Assembly: GCA_024305405.1 (NCBI GenBank)
Contig: JAKNDB010000067.1
Span: 1,010,001 to 1,074,000, forward strand
DNA from: Dirofilaria immitis
Taxonomy: Eukaryota > Nematoda > Chromadorea > Rhabditida > Onchocercidae
Reading direction: 5' to 3'
DNA length: 64,000 nucleotides
A model generated the notes under the pieces. That model saw only the letters and a program-made list of their open reading frames with translations, did no database searches and was not told the DNA's origin. Shown here in pieces: positions 51,826 to 63,945 of the stretch (the first letter of the stretch is position 1; every line of letters begins with the position of its first letter). The position numbers and the translations under genes are program-made.

Positions 51826-52435
51826 TCTGATTGCGCCACCTAGTGCTGGGGCAGCTGATATTGCATGTTTAGAAATATTAAGATCCATGGGCGCTAAAAA
51901 CCATAGTACTGTGTGATAAGAAAGGAGTAATGTACAAGGACAGAAAAGAGGACATGAACAAGTGGTAGGAAAAATATGCAACCATGAAGAAAAGATGAAG
52001 AAAAGAACCAACAGGTATATATTTTAACAGTAAACAATTACCTGTTACTATATCAACATCATCATCTGACATTACAAGATCACCAGGTTTTATATTTTGT
52101 GGGGCCAATATATAATATTTAACATTATCGCTTTTATATGATATTAATGCTAGAAATCCACCTCTATTCGGATCATATTCTATTTTTCAATTATACCTTG
52201 ATCACCTATATTACGCTTAAAATCTACAACCCTATACTTCCTTTTGTGATACCGAAGAACGCTCTTTACTTGATGCAATAAAAGACGCTGATATATTTAT
52301 CGGATTATCTGTAAAAGATGTGCTTAACGAAGAGATGTTAAAGAGCATGAATAAAGATCGGATTATTTTTGCTCTTGCTAACCTTGACCCAGAAGTAAGG
52401 CCTGAGCTCACAAAAGCTATAAGACCAGATGCATT
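51826..52435 (+). pseudogene. maeB: Decayed Wolbachia-type malic enzyme fragment (two pieces)
   Basis: Nuclear relic of a bacterial malate-oxidising enzyme. Piece 1 (about 51830-51990) reads SAGAADIACLEILRSMGAKN, then after a frameshift near 51902 VLCDKKGVMYKDRKEDMNKW, a TAG at the next codon, then EKYAT. This is the NAD(P)-binding GAGAA and CD(x)KG region of bacterial malic enzymes. Piece 2 (about 52235-52432) reads DTEERSLLDAIKDADIFIGL, then SVKDVLNEEMLKSMNKDRII, FALANLDPEVRPE and AIRPDA, also diagnostic. The two pieces would be directly adjacent in an intact gene (KYAT | DTEERS), but here about 230 bases of a different bacterial gene on the opposite strand separate them. The frameshift, the internal stops, and the absence of the rest of the ~750-residue enzyme show it is dead. 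Wolbachia as donor is inferred from the Rickettsiales-like wording and the nematode host. Confidence 0.88.
52000..52232 (-). pseudogene. rplB: Decayed Wolbachia-type ribosomal protein L2 fragment, inside the malic enzyme relic
   Basis: On the minus strand, from about 52232 down: RKYRVVDFKRNIGDQGIIEK, a frameshift, EYDPNRGGFLALISY, a second frameshift, then LAPQNIKPGDLVMS and GNCLLLKYIPVGSF. This is the central RNA-binding part of bacterial L2 (family pattern YR(I/V)(I/V)DFKR ... EYDPNR ... ILAP ... GN.LPL..IPVG). Roughly 75 of about 270 residues remain, with no start or stop. It ends abruptly at both sides where malic enzyme sequence begins. Bacterial L2 is distinct from nematode cytosolic L8 and from mitochondrial L2 in these motifs. 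I consider Wolbachia the likely donor; this could be tested by direct similarity search. Confidence 0.86.
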
Positions 52436-53484
52436 CGAGACTTCATGCAAATAACACTTGAATTTTAATTACTTGCAATGAATTACAATCGTGTTCGTTA
52501 TCTGATAGCCATAATATGTAGATAGTTCGTTTCATCATGAATAAAATAAGGGTGAAACAACTGAAGATATGAAAATTCAATAAATGAATTAGCCAGAAGA
52601 CAATGCTATTCGTTTGTACGAGACTAGGCTCGAAAGATTAATCCACTATCTAACATCATTTTGAGAGTTTCATTTTTAAATCAAAATTTATAGCTCAAAA
52701 GCTAAAATTTTATTTATTGCTTTATTTGCATTTCATTCCTGTTTATAAAGAGATATTCATGCCAAATTGTATTTATTTATTTCTAACCTTTATCTCAAAA
52801 TAATACTGACAACGCTAGATACTTTGGGGAAAACGGAAAGCTATAAATACAATCAATATAATTGAAATAAACCCGATTTCAAAAGTATATTAGGAAGCAA
52901 TTGAATCTGGACGAATTCAAATATCTTTTATCTGAAAAGCTAAATTTAAAATAGAGAAAAAAAAAGACCGAATTGAAATAAACAATCGTAACAATTGGTT
53001 GATATAAAGTAAATTTATTGATATTCGTTGTTGACCGGGCATTATCACTTCAATAATTTACTAAATTACTACCTGATTACATTATCAAATACAATAAAAC
53101 TATACGAAAAAATTAAACTAATTTTTTTGCTAATTAAAGAAATCAACGATCATATTATTCCAATATTAATTTTCTCGAATGCAAATGATACATTCCTGAT
53201 ATTTATTATTTACTTACTTATCATGGAATGAAAAGAAAAAGAAAATGATAATATTTGTGATATGAATTCTTTGAATATCTATAAATTATCAGATTTTAAT
53301 CAATTTTAATTTTGCTCTTTATCTTATTTATCTTGATCTCATTGCTTGTTTATGTCTATTTAGAAGTTTATACATGATTGAACATATCGTCATTTATTTT
53401 TGATGCTTTCGACGATTTCTTTCTGATCATGACAAACTTGACGTGAGGTGATTTTTTTTCTCTCTCAATTCCCATTCTTGTTTC
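52436..53484. other. Intergenic, nothing recognised
   Basis: AT-rich sequence after the bacterial relic. I found no further bacterial-like reading on either strand and no exon. The ORF at 53028-53231 is A/T-biased and isolated. Confidence 0.5.
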
Positions 53485-53945
53485 TCGCACTTAGGATGAA
53501 TCTTAAACTTCGGCAATTAAAACTTTATTACGGCAAAACTTAATAATACATCAACAAACGCAACGATTACAATCAATCGTATAATTTCAATTGTATCAGT
53601 AAGACAAGTTTAATGATGCATGACATAAGCCAAGAAAAAAAAGATAAAAAAAAAAGCCGACTTCGTGCGTACCACCAACTTCGTCGATGGATACACCCGT
53701 ACAACGGTTAGATGACCTTCGTCTTGCGTTGGTGGAGGATCGCGGTACAGTTGACTATAAGAAATAGATGGCCTTTGTTAGTGTGTAGGAAATACAACTT
53801 ACAGAGAAAGGTGGACATTTTTAGCTTACATCTTACATTATATAGTAGTTATGTGCACGTACAACATATTCTCCGATTCATGTAAAATCTACCACAGAAG
53901 CTTGTATTCTTTGCTTTTCTGATTCTCTTGATAGTTTCAGTGATA
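53485..53945 (+). mobile_element. Dispersed repeat, copy 2 (intergenic)
   Basis: Diverged second copy of the element at 3255-3655, in the same orientation. It is somewhat richer in G+C in its middle (CCGACTTCGTGCGTACC; ACCTTCGTCTTGCGTTGG), where copy 1 shows related but altered sequence. The shared blocks GGAGGATCG, GTACAGTT, CCTTTGTTAG, AGCTTACAT and ACATTATA are collinear. Family not identified; no coding capacity. Confidence 0.65.
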
Positions 53946-56900
53946 GATGCTAATTCTAGGGAAATCTTCGTAAGAAATTTTTTCTTCCTAATATGGTGAA
54001 ATCAATCGATGTCTTTAATTTTAGGAAGAGAGCTTCGAAATAATTTACAAAATTTATATTGATACGTGTTAGTATCGTAACAGATTGAAAGGTCCGGAAG
54101 AATCTGTTTTTGCCAACCGTAACATGCTTGAAGCTTTTATTTCTGGCTTTTTTTTTTCAGGGCTTAATCTTCACAAATAATTTCACAAATAATGGTAATC
54201 TTGTTCCGGATTCTTCGATTGAGAAATCTGAATTAAGTAAGTTTCATCTTGAAGCTGATATCGTACATCATTGCTGTTCGAATCGCTCATTTATTAAAAT
54301 TATTCAAACTATTCGTTTGTGATTATTTCGAGTATCAACAACGTTATTTATTATCAAGAAAACTATACATCAAATGGCTAAATTATTCTTGATACCTTTC
54401 ATTCAATATATATGGTTGAAGTTTTCATGAATACCAATTCTATCGATAAATAAATTGCAGGTAGAAAATACATTTATTTCCAAAATCCTTTCCAGACTTC
54501 TTCTCAATCGAAGTGTAATTTTTAAATAAATCTTAGCCTAATTTATTCGTTCAGTTGAATTTTGCTTACTGTAATTTATTTCAATTAATACAGCTTTGCG
54601 CATTCAATGAATTGTAAACTTTATTTTTTCTTTCAAATGCTCTTGGAGATAATTCTGAATCTAAAGAATGAATCTGAAGCATTGAATCAGTTATTACATT
54701 TCCTTTCTCCTATTTTCCTTTTCATCAAATTCATCAAGATTTTACAAACGCCTTCAACCAATGTAGCTTTTGTTAATCTAAAGAATTTTTTTTGCAAAAA
54801 TTTCTTAATGATATATGAAATGAACAAGAGAAAAAGGTATTAAAGTTGGCGATACTTTCTGAAGTTTGATAATTTAAAAATAATTATCAAAGTTTTTGTT
54901 AAATGATTTTTAATAATTATTTTTCTAGCATTTTCGTTTTTTTTCTTTCTCTCCTACAAATATTAGAGAATGGAAATTTATTGTGTTTAAATAAAAACTT
55001 ATTTTTATCATTAATTGTTTTAGAATTGGTTGATCAAACGAAGAATTTTCCTTTTTTTTTTTTCTTTTAATTGCAACTTCTAGGAGAAAAGTAATTTCGA
55101 TAATCATTTCAAAATGATTAAAGAATATAATTAAGAAAGATAGAGAAAAATTAGTATAATTTTAATATATCTTATATATATTTTATGTATGCAAAAAAAT
55201 TGAGAGGAAAATTTCAATAATTGAAACGGTAAAATAGGATTTTTAAAAATAATAAATGATTGAATGGATGATAGAAAATTTGAATTAATTTAACCCATAC
55301 ATATATATACTTTTTTTTTTGATTATCAGTGATAATACTGTAAACATTTATAATCCTAGTAAGATATTATAAGATGAAAATTTTAAAAATCAAATTTAAT
55401 CATATTTCTTCATCATCAACGATCGAAAATAATTTGCATCACTCTTTATTTGAATATTTCAACATAATTTGAAACCGATCGAAGCTTTTCAATTCTTATC
55501 AAACAATCTATTTTTATAACTATCATATATCTTCCTTGTTTCAACTAGGAATAATTAAATGTGATAAAGTGTAAAATTATATGAAATATACTTCCTTCTT
55601 CAATGTACTATTATTCTCTTCCAAAAATTCAAATTCTATAAATACATATATATATATATATATAAACAAATTGAATGCATGAGTTACTAATTTTAGAAGT
55701 GGAAAATGTAAAACGGAAGTTTGTTTTTTTTTCATTTTTAATGAATGTTCAATACAATACATATAAATCATCAATTTATAATTCAAGTATCCATCTCATG
55801 TTAGGAAAAACTTCTCAATATCAAATATTTTACATAATTCTTGATATCATTTAGATTTCAAAATATTCTTCTCGAAAAATGTATACGATAATTGTCATTG
55901 ATAATAAATATATCCTATGCTAAACATGATAAATTAAGAATATTGCAATTTTTGAAAAAATTTAAATAAACCAAATTAGAATTTCTTTAAATAAGAATCC
56001 TTAGTCTTTTTAATTACACCATTAAGAAAAAACGAATTTTTTTGATACCGAAATTGTAATTCTCTTAATGATTGATAGTTTTATCAAAATGTCTGATTAA
56101 ATAAATCAATTCGGATGTCCGAAATAATACTGATTGCAATCTATAGATTGTCTATAGCCTGTGTTAAACATTTAAGATGACATGATCTCAGAATCTAATT
56201 TTCAGTGATCCTTTTATTACAGCTTATGATAACGCACTGATATAGTTAAATATATAATTATAAATTTCATGACATATTTTGTACATTTATCGGAAATATT
56301 TTGTATCTTCTGAATCTTTTGAATCGTTACAGTTCTCATTTATAATTAAAATCTAAGAGGAAAAAATTGATAAATAATTTTTTCAGAAATATAAAACATT
56401 GATAAAAGTATATTAGAGTTGATAACGACTATCATAATTTCAACATTAATTGTTTTACTCTAGTAATTTAAATTTTCTACCTTATTTTGTTCGACGAATA
56501 TTATTACTTTATTATCATTAAAATTTGATAGCATTATACAGTGGAATAATTTTGATCATTTTAATTGATATTATTTTTGATAAAAAATTGATAATACTAT
56601 TGTGATATTTTTAGAAAAAATTTTTTCGAACAAAATTATTTATGTTATTTGCTAATTATTTTTTTTTTTTTTTTGATCGTTGTATTTTTTTTTTTTTTTT
56701 TTTTTGTGTTTAATTATTTTATTTGTTATTTTGAATGAAAAATGTGCAAAAGAAAAATCGAACTGTCAACTATTAACTATTATTAATGAATTGGGTTAAG
56801 AAAAAAAAAACAAATTTTACGAACATTTAATATGTATGCATTAGTGAAAATTTAAAAAAAAAAATTTTTTTAAAATTGTAAATGTCATTTTTATTTCATT

Positions 56901-57253
56901 CAATTAAAATGAATTTCATCGTATCGTTGTGAAAATGTAAAATTTACAACAATTTTTAAACTTTCAATATATAAATGTGAAAGAAATTAATTATAACATA
57001 TAATTTTTCACTTACTTATTTCAACATTTTTCCTTCTCCTTCTGTTCAAATTTATTTCATTACTTCATTATCATATTAATAATATAAATTAAACTAACTG
57101 ATTTGAGCGAATTTTTATTGTTTGAAGGAAGGATGAAAATTTCGCTGATAAGGAAGGAAGTGTGAAAATTTTCATTTCAAATAATCACAAACACATAATC
57201 ATTTTATATCGTTTCGTCATTTTTGGCTTTTTTTTTTCTTTTTCTTTTTTTTT

Positions 57254-57600
57254 CCTCTTCGATAATTTCGATGAAAATTAGCAAAATTATTACTATTTGG
57301 CTTTTTTACAATTTTTTTTTTTTGAAATCTTTATTTTCAGGCTAGCATTACATTTCCCATACCCTTGGCTTTTTACAATTTTTTTGAAATCTTTTTTTTT
57401 GGCTAAAATTACATTTCCCGTACCCTTGGCTTTTTTACAATTTTTTTCTCCTCTTCGATAATTTCGATGAAAATTAGCAAAATTATTACTATTTGGCTTT
57501 TTTAACAATTTTTTTTTGAAATCTTTTTTTTTTTTTGGCTAAAATTACATTTCCTGTACCCTTGGCTTTTTTACAATTTTTTTCTCCTCTTCGATAATTT
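57254..57600. repeat. Composite nested repeat array
   Basis: Block A, beginning CCTCTTCGATAATTTCGATG, occurs at 57254, 57450 and 57586. Block B (GGCTAAAATTACATTTCC, then TACCCTTGGCTTTTTACAA and a T run) occurs three times between them. The order is A-B-B-A-B-A, giving unequal spacings of 196 and 136 bases. The array is strongly T-biased on this strand. Confidence 0.88.
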
Positions 57601-59409
57601 CGATGACCAATGATATTTTATCAATTATAATTTATTGAATTTGATTAATTGCCAAATTATTACAAATATTGTTTAAAATTAAAATGAATATATTTATTTT
57701 TCTACAATGATATATAATGATTTACTTCAGAGATATTTGATATAGAGTTTTTTTTTTTTTTTAAATAAAAGAAAAAATTCGAAAATAATAAATCAATCAT
57801 TCCACATGATTGTTTAACTATAGTTATACCGATATGATACGGTATAAAGACAAATGCAATAATTTTTTATTTGTTGACCGTTTTTGTCGAGATTAATGTT
57901 TATTTTGTAGTTTTTGTTTTCTTTATAGTATTTATAGTTTTTTTTCTTTTTCTTTTTCAAAAGCATCAATTTGATCTTCATGATGATTGATAAGTCTTTC
58001 ATTTTTTTTTTTTTTTAGGGATCTAATTTATCTTTTACCTCTTTCGGAATAAATTCTACGACACTGCATAGTTTTTATAGTTTTTAAATGAACCTGTTTT
58101 TTTTTTTTTTTTTTTTTCTCTACTTGTCGTCAAGTTCCAAAGAAATAAATATATTTTATATTTAATTCTATAATTTCATATATAATTTTTAGTTTTAATT
58201 TTGAATACATTTTCTTGAAATTTTCATGCTACAAATATTTTTTAATTCATTCATTAAGAATTTTTTTTTTTTTTTATATTACTGCTTTTTCTGGAATAAA
58301 TAATCATCTATTCTCGAGACTTATTACATTTCCTTCAAATATTGCCATCTTTGATCAACAATGAGTTGCCGAATTTTCGCAGAAACAATTTTCATGGTTA
58401 ATTTAGAAAATCGCTAACTTTTAATGAACTATCTTCTTTCTCATATCATCTTATCATTCTTCATTTCTTGCTAATTCGAAATTTGTCAATTTAGATTGAT
58501 AATCATAGTTCGGAAAAATGGAAAAGAAACTGTAGTGAATGTTTCGGATCTAATCAAATGTTAGATTAACATGTTTAATATTCGTTATAAATTAATATAA
58601 TTATACTTCCACAATGAATGACTGATAATACAATTCATGTAGTACTATATGTAATTCATTATCATAGTGATTAGTAAAGAGTATGATTAGAGAAGATGAT
58701 AACAAAAAATAAAAATTTTTTACTCTATCAATGATTAGACGGTTAAGTGTAAATTTAAAAATTTCTCAAAACAGTTGAATGTTTTGTTTTGGTGATGTAA
58801 AAATTTAAACGATAACAAATATTGGTAAAATCATTTATCACTAAAAGTGCAACCAATGATTAAGAATGTGACGTCATAGAAGTTAAAAATGGAATTATTT
58901 TTAGATCTTATAATTTTTTTTTATCAAAAATTATCAAACTACATATTTAAATTATTATCATTTAATCAATACTTAATTTCTCTTCCTTTTTCATCATCAC
59001 TTCAATTTTTTCTCCTTTTGTACTAAAAAGTTTTTGACGATCAAAGAAGTAGCAAAAGCAAAATGATACGAAAAGAATGAGAGAAAGAGACAATTGCTGA
59101 TTCTTGAAAATGAAATTTCCCAAAACTATAACTTCCTTTCTCGAGCGCAATAAATAAATATATCGCACTCTGAATGATATGATCTATGAAATCATTAATG
59201 CATTATTCATTTAAAACTTCCCATCTTATCAACTAAAATGTAACTATACTATAGTCTGATAATTCTGCAAAGTTTATTTTTACTAAATTAAAAAATTATT
59301 CAAATTTTTGATTTTATTACATCAATATTTCCGATAAATTAATTTATCGCAATGAGTATAATTAAAAGTTTGTAATGAAAAAAAAGTAAAATTAAATAAA
59401 GCTGAAAAT

Positions 59410-59437
59410 TTATCTTATCTTATCTTATCTTATCTTA
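59410..59437. repeat. (TTATC)n pentanucleotide repeat
   Basis: About five consecutive TTATC units. Confidence 0.9.
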
Positions 59438-59577
59438 GATGATTAAATTCGTTATTCATTCGAAAATATTTTTAAAACATTCGTTATCAAATAGATAAAT
59501 CAAATAATCATTACAATTGTAATATCTCTTATAAATAGTTTCATATTTATAATTTAAACAATTCAATTAATTGACAC

Positions 59578-59649
59578 TTCTCTCTCTCTCTCTCTTCTCT
59601 TTCTCTCTCTCTTCTCTCTCTTTCTCTTTTCTTACTTCTTTTCTTTCTT

Positions 59650-59689
<40 letters not shown>

Positions 59690-59690
59690 C
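59578..59690. repeat. CT-only polypyrimidine tract
   Basis: More than 100 bases made almost only of CT and TTTC units, about 270 bases upstream of the Patched-related start codon. Confidence 0.92.
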
Positions 59691-59905
59691 ATTAATTTAT
59701 TACACCAATTGATGATATTGTATTGATAAATAACTAACCGGTAAATGGTATTTATGCTTACCTGTTACAATTAAAAGTTTTATTTTTCGCTTTATTCATC
59801 GTTTTCTATAATATATGACGAAGTTTCAGGAAGCTCTTTTTTTTTTTTTTTTTTTCATTTCCAAATTAAAAGAAACTTTGAAGGAATAAAAGGAATAAAT
59901 AGCAT

Positions 59906-59912
59906 TTTCAGG
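59906..59912 (+). promoter_or_regulatory. Possible trans-splice acceptor for the Patched-related gene
   Basis: TTTTCAG ends 49 bases before the ATG at 59962 and matches the nematode 3' splice consensus. It could equally be a cis acceptor from a distant non-coding exon. Confidence 0.35.
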
Positions 59913-59961
59913 TTTTATATATCATCGGATATTGAAGTAAGCAAGTATCTTCTTGGCTATC

Positions 59962-62900
59962 ATGATGCATCTATCATCCATCTCTTCTACTACAATTGAG
60001 CCAGAAAGTCAAACATATCTTATTCAATGGGCTAATTTTTACATAAGCGTTGGTCATATTTTATAGCTGATCATATCACTAGCTCAATTATTATTTCCGT
60101 TTTAATATCTATCATATGCACTGCTATTGTTATCACTACACCGTTAGTTTCATCATTTTATTTGTAAAATGAATTTTATTTTAAATTTATATCTTTTCAA
60201 CAATTACTGATAAAATCTAAAATTAAACTTAACACATTTCATATTTTATTCTATACTTTAATGATCTTAACAAATTTCATATTTTATTCTATACTTTAAT
60301 GATAGTAACAAATAAACGATGACAAATAGTTTATTTGAAGTTTGAAAGTTTCAAATTTTGAAAGTTAAAAAAATTTTTAAAAGGAAGTATATTGATCGAA
60401 TAAATTGCAGTTTTGATAATGATGTAATGGGTTTTGTACCATATGCTGCACGATCGCGTAACGAATACGCAATACAGGAAGAATTTACTAATAGTAATGG
60501 TAAAGGAATTTTTTAATGGCTCTTATCGTTCCCAAAGATAATGGTTCAATGTTAAGAGCAGAATTACTAAAGGAAGCTGTTGAAGTAAGTAAGAACACCT
60601 ATAATTTAATTAAATCAATTTATATCTAATCATTTGTAATTAATTATTAAAATTTTTTTCATATTAATTTTTAAATATTTAAAAATGATTTTTAAAATTT
60701 TAAATTGAATCTATCGTACGTATATTTATCGAATTTTGTAAATTACTCTTTCAATAACTACTAATTATAAGCTATTTAAAAGAATTATCAATATTATCAG
60801 TATTTATATTATCAACAAAAAAAAATCATTTCATTCTTATTTCAATCCATAATAATTACAATCAAGAAATTATTAAAAATATCATTTTTTTTTTTTTATT
60901 TTTAGGTGGATAATTTGATATCGAATAATTTTACAATATACAATCATATTCTCGACAAAGAACAATCTTTCAATGAATTTTGTCTCAACTTTTGCATGCT
61001 CAATCATGCATTACAACATTTTTACGTAATTTTATTTTTTTAAATCTTTTAATTTAAATTTTAAATCAAAATTGGAAATATATATTTTTGCAATTTTTTT
61101 CTTTTTCCACCGGAACAGAAAAATCATATTTACACTTTACTATGATGTAACCTTAAATAATCAAATCAATGATTGATAATACTTAATTTATCATTTCGAT
61201 TTTGAAAATTAATTGATAATAAATTTGATCTTTAACAAAATCTTTTCTCGCCCCATTTCACTTATTTAATTATTATTTCAATTTGCTAATATTATGATCG
61301 AATTTCTTGAAAAAGCTAAATGATAAAGTTTATTATAGTTCTATCTAATTTTTTTAGTTAAATCATAAATCAAAGTTTTGATGCTGTTATTTAATACAAC
61401 ACTTAAAAAGCCAAATAGAATGTCGAAATATAATAATCCTAAAAGTTTTACAATTTATAGAAACTTTATTCTATTATTCTGTTCCAAGTGATAGATTATT
61501 CTATTCCAAGTGATACTTGTAATTGCTGTTACTGTAGTTATAATGGGATGAAATTAAGAATTTTTGAATAAATTAAATTTGCAGCTTAAATTAAGTATCA
61601 TATTAGAAAAATAAAAACTATAGTAGTTTATAGAATGGCTTTCAAATACAATTGCAATTATTTCAAACTCATCAACCATTAAATGATCGAATTTATTTGA
61701 GTTATCCTATTTCCAAAATGTATGAGCAAGATTTCAACATACAGGTAAGTATTGCATAACTGTAAATATTATCACATGTAAACTATTAATTATGAAACTA
61801 TCAATAGTTATTTATGTTAATACTGAAATGTTGCAGAAAATGTAATCGGAAATTTAATAAAATATTATTATTTATTTTTAGAAGCTATTATTAATTTGTA
61901 TTATTGATTTGTTGAAAATGGACGATTTGAAATTCTGATCATTTTGATCACTTTAGTATAAACATCATTAGCATTCTTTAAGGGAATTTACGATGGATAA
62001 TTCTTCTGATCATAAATCGATGGATCGAAATAGTTTAAAATATTCGAAAGAAAACATTTTGAAAATTTTTTTCAGATCATTACCATTCCAGATAAATTTC
62101 AATGGAATAGAATTGAGAAATGATACGATGATAATGGATGATACAATGAATATATTGGCTATGAAAGATATTAATTATGCTCCTTTTATCACAAATATGA
62201 TATCAGCAAAGATGATTACACTTATATATCGTGGCGAACGAATGGGTAATTGGACAGTAGAACAAACACAACAATATGAAATGAGTATTATTCGGTATTT
62301 TCAACAGTAAGTTCTACACTTTTTTCTCCTTCATAATACTGTACTGTAGAAAAAGTACAGTAGAAGAGTGATGAAATATGATAATTAAATAGTAAAATAC
62401 TACTGTAAAGAACAGATATGTGACAATGAAACTGTTCATTTCGATCATTTTATAATTCTGTAATCATCACAAAATGCTTTCCCAAATTATCAATCATTAA
62501 TTTTACTGGGATCGAATTGGTCAATATCCAGCATGATAATTTCTAAAGAGATAACTAAAATCCTAGGACACATATTATCAGTTTTTGATCTCTTATCATC
62601 TTATCAATTTTCATATATTTAATAACACGAGCTTTTTGTTTTTTTTTTGTTTGAATTATATTAATCAAATTTTTTCATTTTAAACTTATTTTTACAATTT
62701 TTTTTTATTTTAATTTGATAATATCAGTTAAATAAAATAATTATTTAAATTTAATCAATTAATTATCAAATATAATTTCCAATGCTTTTAGTAAATTTCT
62801 TTAAAAATCTAAAAATCTGATTTCAATATCGACTATTTTATAATTGATGCTATGTTTATCACTCTTCCTAAGTATAAGCTAAATAGATAGTAATTGATAA

Positions 62901-63945
62901 ATTGATATCAATTAATAAACATTTATGTTACAAACATTCCCATCAATGTAACATACTGTTCGTACTATTAAAACTTTTTCAAAACGATTATTATAGTGTT
63001 TAAAAGATCGTTATTACTTTAAATACTATCATTTATTATCAATCTTTCAATCAAAGATTTCAAAAATTCTTTTCAACAAAATAAGCAATTCAAAATGTTC
63101 ATTAATTAATTTGAAAGAATTAGAGCATTGTTTGTTATGTATTTCCATATTTGAAACTTGCCGCCTTCTACTGTTTACATTTACCTATAGTTATCACCGA
63201 TATATCACCTTCAGGTGTGATAATTTCAACTTTTATTACCTTTGAATCAGCTTTACTTGCTATGCTCTTAAAGGCGCAAGTTTCAAGTATATTCTTTTAA
63301 TTCGATCGACATGATTATGAATGATTTATTTCATAGTTATCACTGATTTTTTTGTTTTATTAAAGTTAATCATTTATAACGAAATATTTGAAAATTTGAT
63401 TTTATAATTCAATGAATTGATTGATCTGATTACTTCAAAAAAAAAAACCATAATATCAGCAAGAAAGTTATACTTGCTCAAGTTTATATAATTTCTTCAA
63501 AAATATCATCTAATCATTTTTCATAAATTATAATTGGAATTGAATATTTGATTTAAATTATTATCAATTTTGATAAGTTGCAAAATTTATATAAATCAAA
63601 AATGAATTTTTCGATAATCTTTTAGACGCATAAATTATTATCACAATATTATCATATTAGCAATTATCAAATTTTATATGAAACTGATAAAAGGGAATGA
63701 TTTCAAAAAAATCATGATTTCAAAAAAAAAAAATCATAATATCAGCAAGATATAATTTCAGTGAACATAAACCAAAACATACTCATGTATTGCTAACAAC
63801 ATTTGTTTATATTAATTATGAAGTATCGCGTGCTGGCTTAAGTGTATTACCGTATTTGATTTTGGGTTTTGGTATTATGCTAATTTGTACAACAATATCA
63901 ATGACAATCAGCGCTATGTATATGCAACAAATGAGCACTTATAAG
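59962..63945 (+). CDS. Patched-related (PTR) membrane protein, N-terminal part (runs off window)
   Basis: Member of the nematode Patched-related family, RND-type multi-pass proteins with a sterol-sensing-type domain, known in worms for roles in cuticle, moulting and growth. Exons: 59962-60142, 60411-60584, 60906-61025, 61634-61744, 62076-62306, 63762-63945. Exon 1 ends in a first membrane helix (IIISVLISIICTAIVITTP). The ectodomain follows with the family-typical DVMGFVPYAARSRNEYA, VPKDNGSMLRAELLKEAVE and FCLNFC. The last exon opens the membrane bundle (YEVSRAGLSVLPYLILGFGI). One base is missing in the T run at 60509-60514 and one around 60030-60050. The phase into exon 62076 also fails by one base, so an additional error or a different acceptor is likely there. 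The start is the first of two adjacent ATGs. The rest of the gene lies past 64000. Confidence 0.85.
60236..60303. repeat. Direct repeat, 2 copies, period 38 bp
   Basis: ATTTCATATTTTATTCTATA followed by CTTTAATGAT is repeated in the first intron of the Patched-related gene. Confidence 0.9.
63433..63750. repeat. Dispersed copies of an A-run plus CATAATATCAGCAAGA motif
   Basis: TTCAAAAAAAAAAA followed by CATAATATCAGCAAGA occurs at 63434 and 63719, with a partial copy (GATTTCAAAAAAATCATGAT) at 63699. All lie in the intron before the exon at 63762. Confidence 0.8.

Larger units (their letters stand above)
53946..59904. other. Gene-poor intergenic region, right part
   Basis: Upstream of the Patched-related gene. 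It contains a splice-framed orphan segment at 54161-54236 (see findings), long T runs, a composite repeat array at 57254-57600, a pentanucleotide repeat and a CT tract. No gene is supported. Confidence 0.5.

Noticed and set aside
51878..52108. Minus-strand ORF starting within LAPQNIKPGD as a gene of its own
   Set aside because: It starts in the middle of ribosomal protein L2 and runs past the junction into malic enzyme antisense; a relic, not a gene.
52232..52450. Minus-strand ORF over the second malic enzyme piece
   Set aside because: The plus strand carries the recognisable malic enzyme sequence; the minus reading is its shadow.
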